Below are positions 23,641-31,384 of a stretch of DNA of 33,235 bases, in pieces (the stretch's first letter is position 1; each line of letters begins with the position of its first letter). The translations under genes and the position numbers were made by a program. The notes under the pieces were generated by a model, which searched no databases, had not been told where the DNA came from, and saw nothing but the letters and a program-made list of their open reading frames with translations. This DNA is from Bacilli bacterium (GTDB lineage Bacteria; Bacillota_I; Bacilli_A; ML615J-28; CAG-698), in NCBI GenBank assembly GCA_017450215.1, contig JAFSVH010000061.1:1-33235 (forward strand). The letters run 5' to 3'.

Positions 23641-24039
23641 ATGTTTAATCAACTCCTTGGTGATTATGAAATTATATACAATTTTGAAGTTGAAGATTTA
23701 CATAGTTACTATGTCTGTGAAGAAATGATCCTTGTACATAATGGTTGTAGATCTTTGCAAAGGCAGCAATATTGGAAAAATGAATCATATGAACTTAAAG
23801 GAGAAAATATTACTTATGAGTTAACAAGTGAAAATAAAAGCGGAATGGCAAACGGTTTTGCTCCAAGGGGATTTGATAATTATTCTGTCGAGTTACATCA
23901 CGTTAAAGGCATAAGAAAAGATTTTTTGGATGTTGTATAGATACAAAAAACGGACCATATATTGTTCCATAAAATATATGGATATAAAGATTTTATAAAT
24001 ATAAGAACATTGGCAGAGTTCAGTTCAAAAATTAGATAG
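23641..24039 (+). pseudogene. Orphan Hint-LHH nuclease toxin tip with an internal TAG
   Basis: The frame begins with the end of a pretoxin Hint (intein-like) domain, YNFEVEDLHSYYV followed by ILVHNGC. It continues into a short toxin domain with the LHH-nuclease signature ELHHVKGIRKDFLDVV. TAG at 23938-23940 stops it, but the same frame goes on with IQKTDHILFHKIYGYKDF and ends at TAG 24037-24039, matching the expected rest of the LHH/HNH-type domain. It is therefore a 5'-truncated polymorphic-toxin cassette with a nonsense codon. Upstream delivery domains are missing and no good ribosome binding site is seen. The likely immunity gene starts 10 bases later. Confidence 0.75.
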
Positions 24040-24048
24040 GTAATTAAT

Positions 24049-24666
24049 ATGCAAATAACATTATTAGTAAAAAATTATATTGAAGGAATAGTTGATTATA
24101 TAGATTTTATTTCTAACATGGATGATGATTCAAAGAAATATTTGAATGAATTATATCAGAAAAAGCACAAGATGGGTTTCATAAATGAGGCAATTTATGA
24201 AAAATTTCCTAATTTCTATAAAAAATTCGAATGGTGTATAAATTGTGGTGGTGGTTTTTTTTCAAAATCGTCTCTGTATAATTTTGTTTATGATATAGTT
24301 TTGATTGATTTTCCAAATTGTAAAAAATATTTAAAATATGAACAAAACTTTAATTTATCTTTATCTGCAATTCCAGATTATTTAGATGGAAATGAAGCAT
24401 CAAAATATATAGAAGAGAATATTTTTTCAAAAATGCCTCTAGATTTAAGTAGAAATCAACAAATAAAGTATATTAAAGAACAATGTAAAAAAAATTTTTT
24501 TATTGAAAGCAATAAAATACCCCATTGGGTTCAGTCGTGTGAATGGCCTATTCAAAATAATAAACCATGTAGGTATATAGGAGAAAAAAGAAAAGGCAAT
24601 TTGGTTATGTTTCTTTTTGAAAATGTTGACACTCATAATATTATTGTTATTAAACAATACTATTAA
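24049..24666 (+). CDS. Probable immunity protein for the LHH toxin
   Basis: The 205-residue soluble protein ends with a stretch around PHWVQSCEWPI and RYIGEKRKGNLVMFLFE that recalls a group of small proteins found beside polymorphic toxins. A CINCGGGFF motif lies near residue 62. Its place 10 bases behind an LHH toxin tip is the classic toxin-immunity order, so inhibition of that nuclease is the likely role. The assignment rests mainly on context. The ribosome binding site is weak (AGG about 10 bases upstream). Confidence 0.6.
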   Translation: MQITLLVKNYIEGIVDYIDFISNMDDDSKKYLNELYQKKHKMGFINEAIYEKFPNFYKKFEWCINCGGGFFSKSSLYNFVYDIVLIDFPNCKKYLKYEQNFNLSLSAIPDYLDGNEASKYIEENIFSKMPLDLSRNQQIKYIKEQCKKNFFIESNKIPHWVQSCEWPIQNNKPCRYIGEKRKGNLVMFLFENVDTHNIIVIKQYY

Positions 24667-24757
24667 TTTTCATTCTCTACATTTTTCTGTTGAGAGTATA
24701 ATTTATAAAAATGGTTAATATGTGTAAAATAGGATTTTTTTTCTAAGGAGATGGACT

Positions 24758-25417
24758 ATGATTCAAAAAATAAAAAATTTAGAAATAACAAATCAAGAAA
24801 ACAAAATTGCTATATCATATGATATATATGTTGAATTTGAAAATTTGAGTGATGATGAAGTATTCACACCTTATAGTCAATTACCTTTTTATGATTCAAT
24901 ATTAGAATCCATTTTTAATGACAAAGAAATTTATTATATATATTTTTATCGTTTAAAAAATTATAACCGAATTAACTTATATAAAAATATGAATCAATTG
25001 CACTTATTTGATTTCCAATTTACTTATGTTGGAAATTATGTATCAAATGATGAATTGATATATTATGGAATTGTCAAGAGCAAAGAGTATAAAACAAATA
25101 ATGTATTAACAAAAAAAATTATAGTTGGTTCTATGAGTGGTGATGTAGAAATTAAAACAATTCTTAATTATATTGAAAATAATAAGCTTAATCTATTTGT
25201 TAATAATGATGAAAGTGAGATTAACAAAATATTTGAAGATATATCTTCAAAAAACAATGATGTTATATTAATTGATGAAAATCATCATGAAAATTGCAGT
25301 AATAAGCATGTAATTAATATATATAATGAAAATAAATTGTCATTGATTTCACAAAAATTGAATAGTCTATTGAAAAATATTAAAAAAAGGAATAAAGCAA
25401 ATGAATATTTATGTTAG
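24758..25417 (+). CDS. Unknown protein, coupled to the next gene
   Basis: I do not recognise this 219-residue soluble protein. It has a beta-rich first half and a charged, possibly helical C-terminal end (LISQKLNSLLKNIKKRNK). AAGGAG lies about 9 bases before the ATG. Its last 17 bases overlap the start of the next gene, so the two should be translated together. It is very AT-rich and Asn-rich, like its neighbours. In this setting a second immunity-type pair is possible, but nothing in the sequence proves it. Confidence 0.6.
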   Translation: MIQKIKNLEITNQENKIAISYDIYVEFENLSDDEVFTPYSQLPFYDSILESIFNDKEIYYIYFYRLKNYNRINLYKNMNQLHLFDFQFTYVGNYVSNDELIYYGIVKSKEYKTNNVLTKKIIVGSMSGDVEIKTILNYIENNKLNLFVNNDESEINKIFEDISSKNNDVILIDENHHENCSNKHVINIYNENKLSLISQKLNSLLKNIKKRNKANEYLC

Positions 25418-25706
25418 TGATGATTCTAAAACAACGGAAGAATACTATAAAATGAAAGGCGAAAGAAACGATATAGTTTTAGAAATAGATGGAATTTATT
25501 ATGAACTTTCATTTATGTATTTTGAAAATTTAAGACAGTACTGTGATAATGGAACATATATTTATATGAAAAATGTATTTCCTGTTGATGATATTAGTAT
25601 AAATAATATAATAAAAAATTTAAAAATTAATGTCGAGGAAAAGACGTATATATATTTAATAAGTGGTACAAATTTCGACATAAAAGAATGGGTAAAAGTA
25701 CTTTGA
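25401..25706 (+). CDS. Small unknown protein coupled to the upstream gene
   Basis: The 101-residue soluble protein is not recognised. It begins 17 bases inside the preceding gene, with AAAAAGG about 12 bases upstream. It has alternating beta-type strands (IVLEIDGIYYELSFMYF, KTYIYLISG) and no membrane segment. The overlap implies a functional partnership with the 219-residue protein. Confidence 0.55.
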   Translation: MNIYVSDDSKTTEEYYKMKGERNDIVLEIDGIYYELSFMYFENLRQYCDNGTYIYMKNVFPVDDISINNIIKNLKINVEEKTYIYLISGTNFDIKEWVKVL

Positions 25707-25875
25707 TCATTTTTGTTTTTATATACTACACTTTATTTGTATAAAATATATTATTAAATAATGTGGTAATAATTATGATTATTGGGAAAATGATAGCGAA
25801 ACAGTTAGTACTCAAGATTTGATTACTATGGAAATTTAAATGGTAAATGATGTAAATGGTAAAATCATATGCATT

Positions 25876-25965
25876 ATTTAGTAGATATGTTTCTAGTCTG
25901 TTTATTTTAGGCGGTAAGTCGATAGTGTCTGCTTTTTACGAACTGTGCTAGAAATACTAAATAAC
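25876..25965 (+). repeat. Palindrome-family element F
   Basis: Left arm pieces ATTTAGTA (25876-25883) and TTTCTAG (25890-25896) match the right arm CTAGAAA (25948-25954) and TACTAAAT (25955-25962) as complements. The left arm carries a six-base insertion. The right end 25938-25960 matches element B (18 of 23). Confidence 0.65.
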
Positions 25966-25995
25966 AAGAAAGTTAAACGTAACATAACATAAAAG

Positions 25996-26022
25996 AAGTT
26001 GAATTATTGTTCAACTTTTTTT
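25996..26022 (+). terminator. Rho-independent terminator
   Basis: AAGTTGAA (25996-26003) pairs with TTCAACTT (26010-26017) around TTATTG, and the T-run continues to 26022. Confidence 0.8.
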
Positions 26023-26222
26023 ATTGATAATTATTTGGTGTGATTATTATTGAAACTCGCTATGAAATTGGTGCAAATATTGATAATTATTTTAAAAAAG
26101 CACACTACAAATATGGGTGATCAGTTCTCTTTACTACAATAATATCGTACGATTGTTGAAAGTATAGTGAGATTACGCTTATAATTAAAATAATAGAAAG
26201 CCAATAGAATTTTAATTTGATG

Positions 26223-26252
26223 CCTCGAGATTGTATCTTGAGGTATTTTTTT
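26223..26252 (+). terminator. Rho-independent terminator without a gene before it
   Basis: CCTCGAGAT (26223-26231) pairs with ATCTTGAGG (26235-26243) with one G-U pair, and seven T residues follow at 26246-26252. No intact gene precedes it, which supports the idea that genes were lost here. Confidence 0.75.
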
Positions 26253-26295
26253 ATTAGAAGTAATAAAAAAATATAACATAAAAATCTAAATCAGA

Positions 26296-26325
26296 TTGAC
26301 ATCATGATAGAATAAATGATATAAC
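26296..26325 (+). promoter_or_regulatory. Promoter of the 26374 gene
   Basis: A consensus TTGACA (26296-26301) is 18 bp from TATAAC (26320-26325), about 50 bases before the start codon. Confidence 0.6.
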
Positions 26326-26373
26326 AATGATAAGATAAATGTAACATAAATCTTGGTAAAGAGAGGAAATAGT

Positions 26374-26805
26374 ATGAATAATAAGAATAAAGTACTAAAT
26401 ATATTTAGTTTATTTTCAAATATATTGATATTATGTTTATTTATTATAGGAATATGCTATTTTACATATTGTATATTAGGACTTGATTATTCATCGATTG
26501 ACGAAGAGGCTAATGAATTTTATTTATCAGCATTAATAGGATTTACTAAAGCTATGAATTTTTTAGGAATTATAATATGTTCTATTTTTTCTATTATTTT
26601 TATTATTGGATTAATACTACATATAAAAAAGAAACCAATGATTTATTTAATTGTAATTGGAGGAATTTTTGCTAATATATCGATAATACCATTAATGATT
26701 AGTATCAAAAATCCTTCAGTTGTATCAATTATTATAAGTGTTTTTATATTATTATTAGGTATAACAAATCTTATTATTCAAATATGGAGAAAGAGGCTAG
26801 GATGA
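26374..26805 (+). CDS. Small four-helix membrane protein, unknown function
   Basis: I place the start at the ATG 26374, preceded by AGAGGA, rather than at a TTG seven codons upstream. The 143-residue product has four hydrophobic segments (about 9-33, 53-78, 85-105 and 110-135) and short charged ends, so it is an integral membrane protein. I do not recognise a family. It may be co-transcribed with the HD-domain gene 44 bases downstream. Confidence 0.65.
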   Translation: MNNKNKVLNIFSLFSNILILCLFIIGICYFTYCILGLDYSSIDEEANEFYLSALIGFTKAMNFLGIIICSIFSIIFIIGLILHIKKKPMIYLIVIGGIFANISIIPLMISIKNPSVVSIIISVFILLLGITNLIIQIWRKRLG

Positions 26806-26849
26806 TATATGGGTTATTATAAACAATGTGAGGAATTAAAAATAAAACT

Positions 26850-27362
26850 ATGATTGATATTGAAGAAATAAAACGTAAATTAGAAGATATTTATTATTCA
26901 TTTCTAAATAATGATTTAATTAAAAAAATGAAAGATATACCAATGCACCGGGGATCTAATTGTTATATTCATTCATTTTTAGTTGCAAAGCTAGCTATTA
27001 AAAGAGCTCTAAGACACAATAAGGAACTCAATTTAGAAGCTATATTAGTTTCATCAATTTTACATGATTATTATTTATATAATTGGAGAGAAAATAAAGA
27101 ATTATTAAATAAACATGGATCAAAGCATCCTAAAGTGGCTAATGAAAATGCAAAAAGAGATTTTGATATTATAAAACTAGAATCAGATATTATCTTATCT
27201 CATATGTGGCCAATTAATTTTAAGGATTTTCCAAAAACGACAGAAGCAAGAATTGTTGCACTGGCTGATAAAAATGTTGCAACAATAGAGGCTTTCACAA
27301 GTAAAAAATATAAAATGAAAAGAATTAATAAAACGATGAAAAGAATTGCTTCTTTGTTTTGA
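26850..27362 (+). CDS. HD-domain phosphohydrolase
   Basis: The 170-residue protein has the HD metal-binding pattern: His41, the doublet His72-Asp73 in SILHDYY, further His93 and His118, and Asp140 in VALADK. HD hydrolases cleave phosphate esters of nucleotides or related molecules; the substrate here is unknown. The family is common as a stand-alone protein of this size in Firmicutes. GAGGAA lies about 15 bases before the ATG, farther than usual, so the start is less certain. After the stop there is an A/T-rich stretch without a clear terminator. Confidence 0.82.
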   Translation: MIDIEEIKRKLEDIYYSFLNNDLIKKMKDIPMHRGSNCYIHSFLVAKLAIKRALRHNKELNLEAILVSSILHDYYLYNWRENKELLNKHGSKHPKVANENAKRDFDIIKLESDIILSHMWPINFKDFPKTTEARIVALADKNVATIEAFTSKKYKMKRINKTMKRIASLF

Positions 27363-27474
27363 TAGTTATTGAAAAAAACTTTTAAAAGAATTTAAAGAAA
27401 TTTAAAAAACTTTTTTAAAAAAAGTGTGACATTTTTCGACTTTGATTGTTTTATAAGTGTAGGGGAAAAGTATA

Positions 27475-27975
27475 TTGATTATGGGTAAATTAAGCGAAGA
27501 AAAAATTGAGACAATTATTAATACTCATTATAAATTATTATTTAAGATAGCTTTTAATTATACATTAAATGAATATGATTCTGAAGATATTGTTCAAGAT
27601 GTTTTTTTTAAGTTATATAATAGTCATAATACTTTTAAAGGTGATGAACATATAAAGAGATGGTTAATCCGAGTTACAATAAATTTAAGTTTAAATCTGC
27701 TTAAGCATAAAAAACGGACAGTTATTGTTGATAGTAATGATTTAGATCATATCGCTTCTTCAGATGAAGATAATGGTAATATGATTTATGAATGTATATG
27801 TTTATTAAAAGAACCATATAAAAACATTATTATTCTATTCTATTATGATGAATTGAGTGTAAAAGATATTTCAGAAATATTGAATATTAGTGAAACTAAT
27901 GTTACATCTAGACTTAATAGAGCAAGAATGAAATTAAAGAAAATAATTCAAAGGAGAGAAGAAAATGGGAAATGA
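27475..27975 (+). CDS. ECF-type RNA polymerase sigma factor
   Basis: The product has sigma region 2 (DSEDIVQDVFFKLYN, then IKRWLIRVTINLSLN), a short linker and sigma region 4 (ELSVKDISEILNISETNVTS, RARMKLKK). There is no region 1 or 3, as in ECF sigma factors. The TTG at 27475 lies 9 bases after AGGGG; the ATG at 27481 is the other possible start, giving a product two residues shorter. It overlaps the membrane protein downstream by 11 bases, the usual layout of an ECF sigma factor with its anti-sigma factor. GTGACATTTTT at about 27426-27436 may be part of a self-regulated promoter, but I cannot fix the -10. Confidence 0.9.
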   Translation: MIMGKLSEEKIETIINTHYKLLFKIAFNYTLNEYDSEDIVQDVFFKLYNSHNTFKGDEHIKRWLIRVTINLSLNLLKHKKRTVIVDSNDLDHIASSDEDNGNMIYECICLLKEPYKNIIILFYYDELSVKDISEILNISETNVTSRLNRARMKLKKIIQRREENGK

Positions 27976-29662
27976 TGAATTCAAAGAATTGATTAAAAGA
28001 GAAACTCCTGAAGTTCAATTTGATTCGAAAGAAATTATTAATAAATGCAAGATAAAGAGTGAAGAAATGAATAGAATTAATATTGCTAGAAGAAAGAAAA
28101 TCATTTTTATATCTTCCTTCTTTCTAGTAGCTATTCTTTCTATAATGCTTATATTAGGATTGAATAACAATAATACAAGTGATAATGCTATTATTGTTAA
28201 GAATGAATCAGTTAAGCAATATTTCTTTGATAAATTTGAAATTAGTTTTGATTCACTTTTTCAGTCTGACTTGGATGGAAGAAATAGTCGAACTTCCTTT
28301 TTGGAATTTGCTAATGATTGGTATAGAATTCAACCTCAGCCAGTGGATGAATATTATGCTATTTATTTAGATAATAGAGTATATGATGTTATGATAAATC
28401 AATTATTAAGTGACAACTGTATTTATAGGAGCATTGTTGATGGTAAGTGCTATGTAAGAATAGCAAATCAAGAAATTGAAGTTGTGAAAAGAAGTAAGAT
28501 TGATCATGTTGATGGAAGTGTTGCTGCTATTTATAGTTATTTAATAAGTGGTGCTAAGTTTTTCTGTTTAAATGATACTTATTATAGTTTAGAAGAATAT
28601 TTAGCATTATTAAATAAGGATATTCCACTTGGGAAAAGTAATTTATTATTTTTAAAATCAAGTGATATCAATGATTTAAGTTTTAGACACAGTGATGGAT
28701 ATACTGCTATTGCTTTCTTTTATCATCAAAATATTGATTATTTTTATGATTATGGTAAGCAATGTGATTTAATTAAAACTGAATCGTTTTATGGAACAAT
28801 GGTAGCTTATCAAAATAGTAATGATAATATTTATTATAATAAGCTAGATGTTAATAAAAAATATTTATTAATGAATATACCATTAGAAGTAAATCGTGGT
28901 TGTGTTATATTTGAAAAATTGAAATACAATATTAGTGGCAAAAAAGAATTTATTGCTTTTGAGATTTTGGAGAAAGATAATAAAGAATGGATTTGTATAA
29001 AAGATAATTCTGATATTAGAACAATCACATTCAATGCTCTTGGTGATAATTTTGAAGTATTATTTAAAAATAAACAAAATATTGCAGGTAAAGAATATTA
29101 TAATGTTGATGAATTATTATCAGTGAGTGAAATTATTAGAGCAAACAGGGATGAAGCATCTTCTTTTAATTACAAAGCTAGTTGGGCTAGTATTCAAGAT
29201 ATTAGAAATATTGTTCCAACTTTTATTGATGATTGTGTGAAGGTTAATACTCAATATTCATCACCACAAAATGAAGATGAATATAGCAGAATAAAATCTG
29301 GTGATGCTATATTTGAAACTGATATTAGTCCTTTAGTTGTTGAATATCAAAAAGCAATAAATCCAACTATAATTAGAATATTGACATCTATTCCTTTTGA
29401 TCAATTTAAAGTTCAACTATTTATTACTAATGATCATACGGATACTGATCCAAATCAATCTTTAGATGTTTCATGGGTTAAAGATGGTGAAAAATATAAA
29501 TTAGTTATGAATTATGATGAATATATGGTTGGAAGAAAGATTATAATTTATGCAGGTCAAAATGCTACATATCATTATCAATATACTAGCTATTATGGTG
29601 CTATAATTGAAAGTGACATTCATTCTTCATATAATAAAGAAATATATATAATATTAGAATAA
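27965..29662 (+). CDS. Membrane-anchored putative anti-sigma factor with a large outer domain
   Basis: The 565-residue protein has a cytosolic N-terminus of about 45 residues, one membrane helix (about 46-66) and an outer domain of about 500 residues. This type II layout and the 11-base overlap with the sigma gene are what an anti-sigma factor shows; the short inner part would hold the sigma factor. No classical zinc-finger HxxxCxxC motif is visible. The outer domain is beta-rich, with repeated units such as DGKCYVRIANQEIEVVKR and LNDTYYSLEEYLALLNKD that faintly recall copper-amine-oxidase-type wall-sensing modules. The signal sensed is unknown. Confidence 0.7.
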   Translation: MGNDEFKELIKRETPEVQFDSKEIINKCKIKSEEMNRINIARRKKIIFISSFFLVAILSIMLILGLNNNNTSDNAIIVKNESVKQYFFDKFEISFDSLFQSDLDGRNSRTSFLEFANDWYRIQPQPVDEYYAIYLDNRVYDVMINQLLSDNCIYRSIVDGKCYVRIANQEIEVVKRSKIDHVDGSVAAIYSYLISGAKFFCLNDTYYSLEEYLALLNKDIPLGKSNLLFLKSSDINDLSFRHSDGYTAIAFFYHQNIDYFYDYGKQCDLIKTESFYGTMVAYQNSNDNIYYNKLDVNKKYLLMNIPLEVNRGCVIFEKLKYNISGKKEFIAFEILEKDNKEWICIKDNSDIRTITFNALGDNFEVLFKNKQNIAGKEYYNVDELLSVSEIIRANRDEASSFNYKASWASIQDIRNIVPTFIDDCVKVNTQYSSPQNEDEYSRIKSGDAIFETDISPLVVEYQKAINPTIIRILTSIPFDQFKVQLFITNDHTDTDPNQSLDVSWVKDGEKYKLVMNYDEYMVGRKIIIYAGQNATYHYQYTSYYGAIIESDIHSSYNKEIYIILE

Positions 29663-29676
29663 AGAATAGGAATATA

Positions 29677-30348
29677 ATGAATAAAAAAAACAATAATAAT
29701 TATAGTAATAAAGGTAATAAATATAAAAATGTATATTTTATAATTGGTAATGCTTATGCTGGCAAGTCAACGATGGTTAAGTTATTATCAGAAAAATATA
29801 AAGGCTATTGGTGTTATGAGAATTATCATAATGTTATGCTTGATAAATTAGATAAGGATGAATATCCTTATGTAACTTATACAAGAGATTTAGTTGATTG
29901 GCATGATTTTATTAGAAGAAGTCCAGATGAATATGAAAGATGGATTAATGGTGCAAGTAAGGAATGCGAAAAGTTAGAATTAATGATGCTTGATGACATT
30001 ATTAAGAATAATGAGCTAGTTTTTGTTGATACAAATATATCGATTGAAACTTTAAAAAAGATATCTGATAAAGATCATGTTTTGGTTATGTTAACTGATA
30101 ATAATGAATCTATTAATAGATTTTTTGATCGTCCAGATAAAGAGAAGCAATTTCTGTATCAATTAATAATGGAAGAAAAAGACCCTGAAAAAGCACTTGA
30201 TAATTTTAGAGAATGCTTAATAAGAATTAATTCAAAAGAGAATTATGATAAATTGTTGAAATCAGGTTTTAATGTTTTATTTAAAGACAATAATAGAAGT
30301 GTTGAAGAGACATTGGGGCTGGTTGAAGAGATGTTCAAATTAAAATAA
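29677..30348 (+). CDS. P-loop kinase-like ATPase
   Basis: After an Asn/Lys-rich start, the 223-residue protein has a Walker A motif GNAYAGKST (24-32) and a strand VFVDTN that may be the Walker B equivalent. The size and a lid-like stretch near residue 145 suit the nucleoside/shikimate-kinase-like P-loop fold. The substrate is unknown. AGGAA precedes the ATG, which lies 14 bases after the anti-sigma gene, so it may belong to that operon. The next gene encodes a PARG-like ADP-ribose hydrolase, which hints at nucleotide or ADP-ribose metabolism. Confidence 0.7.
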   Translation: MNKKNNNNYSNKGNKYKNVYFIIGNAYAGKSTMVKLLSEKYKGYWCYENYHNVMLDKLDKDEYPYVTYTRDLVDWHDFIRRSPDEYERWINGASKECEKLELMMLDDIIKNNELVFVDTNISIETLKKISDKDHVLVMLTDNNESINRFFDRPDKEKQFLYQLIMEEKDPEKALDNFRECLIRINSKENYDKLLKSGFNVLFKDNNRSVEETLGLVEEMFKLK

Positions 30349-30375
30349 GGAATTTAATTCCTTATTTTTTTATTT
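30343..30375 (+). terminator. Rho-independent terminator
   Basis: Bases 30343-30353 pair perfectly with 30357-30367 (11 bp, loop TTA), followed by a T-rich run. The stop codon of the kinase-like gene lies inside the left arm. Confidence 0.85.
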
Positions 30376-30378
30376 TTT

Positions 30379-30406
30379 TTGGAATTATTTAATATATTGA
30401 TATAAT
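30379..30406 (+). promoter_or_regulatory. Promoter of the PARG-like gene
   Basis: TTGGAA (30379-30384) and TATAAT (30401-30406) are 16 bp apart. Confidence 0.55.
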
Positions 30407-30440
30407 ATATTTATAAATATAATTATATAGGAGGAATATT

Positions 30441-31292
30441 ATGTATAATTATAATAATAATAATTATTATAATGATAGATTAAAAGATTTTGGTTACAAT
30501 TATAGAGCCTTAAATAATTTTGTTATGACACATACAGTAGAAATGTGTGAAAATGATAAAGAATTAATTAAGGCAATTGATAATACAATAAATAAACAAT
30601 ATATTGTATATGAAGAAGGATTTAAAAAAGATAATAGAATTAATGAAGAGACAACTAATATTATTGTAACTAAAGATAGAAGTATGGAAGCAGCTAAAAA
30701 ATACAAGGGTAAAAAAATAGCTGTGTTAAATTTTGCTAACAATCATAATGTTGGTGGTGCTCCATTTTCAGCAGGAGCACAAGAAGAATCTATATGTAGA
30801 ATTAGTACGCTTTATCCTTGCTTACAAAAAGAAGATGATTCTTTTTATAAAAAGCATCAAGATTTATATGAAATGGGTAAAATTGATTATTTGGGTAATG
30901 ATGATTTGATTTATTCACCTGATATTGTTGTTTTCAAAAGTGATGAAAGTGCACCTAAATTGCTTGAAGAGAGTGAGTGGTTTAAAGTTGATGTCATTAC
31001 TTCAGCTGCACCTGTTATTTATTATTATATACCAAATAATTATGATGAAATTATTTATTCTAGATTAGAAAAAGTATTTGAAGTTGCAAAGAAAGAAAAT
31101 GTGGATGTATTAATTTTAGGTGCATGGGGTTGTGGTGCTTTTCATAATCCACCAGAAAGAGTTGCAAAAATATTTAAGAAATTATTAAAAGAATATTATT
31201 TTGAAACTGTTGAATTTGCTGTATTTTGTAGAGATGGTGGAATATTTGAAAATTATAATATATTTAAAAATGTTATATTAAATGAATCTTAA
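30441..31292 (+). CDS. PARG-like macrodomain hydrolase (TIGR02452 family)
   Basis: The 283-residue protein matches the microbial poly(ADP-ribose) glycohydrolase-like family: AVLNFANNHNVGG, the signature GGAPFSAGAQEES (Gly105, Gly106, then Gln114-Glu115-Glu116), CRISTLYPCL, and ILGAWGCGAFHNPP near the end. The family cuts ADP-ribose polymers or ADP-ribosyl bonds, with a Glu of the QEE motif as catalyst. The usual GGG is GGA here, with the six-residue spacing kept. AGGAGG precedes the ATG. It has its own promoter after the kinase-like gene. An ADP-ribosyltransferase partner is not seen in the window. Confidence 0.88.
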   Translation: MYNYNNNNYYNDRLKDFGYNYRALNNFVMTHTVEMCENDKELIKAIDNTINKQYIVYEEGFKKDNRINEETTNIIVTKDRSMEAAKKYKGKKIAVLNFANNHNVGGAPFSAGAQEESICRISTLYPCLQKEDDSFYKKHQDLYEMGKIDYLGNDDLIYSPDIVVFKSDESAPKLLEESEWFKVDVITSAAPVIYYYIPNNYDEIIYSRLEKVFEVAKKENVDVLILGAWGCGAFHNPPERVAKIFKKLLKEYYFETVEFAVFCRDGGIFENYNIFKNVILNES

Positions 31293-31384
31293 GATTAATA
31301 TTTTTAATTATAATTATATTAATTATTTTATTTATTTTTAAAATTCGCTTGATAGAATGTCCTTATAAAAAAAAGGAGAAAAAA

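Larger units (their letters stand above)
25707..26295 (+). other. Gene-poor stretch with remnants, element F and terminators
   Basis: No intact gene is visible for about 590 bases. A short open frame without a start (25762-25839, containing NNYDYWENDSETVSTQDL) and another of 26 codons from a GTG at 26040 (to 26120, containing TRYEIGANIDNYFKKAHYKY) look like fragments of lost genes. Element F and two terminators, listed separately, lie between and after them. This appears to be the right edge of the accessory region. Confidence 0.5.

Noticed and set aside
3895..24039. Stop-codon reassignment (TAA and TAG read as Glu or Gln)
   Set aside because: Most genes here end normally at TAA or TAG with complete domains, so the two in-frame stops are better explained as nonsense changes.
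16950..25965. Classical integron with attC sites
   Set aside because: The palindromes show no recognisable RYYYAAC/GTTRRRY core pair and no integrase gene is in the window. Only the architecture is similar, so I report it as integron-like and not as an integron.
31349..31384. TTG start for the beta-helix lipoprotein
   Set aside because: It would place the AAAGGAGA ribosome binding site inside the gene and put charged residues before the lipoprotein signal. The ATG at 31385 fits better.
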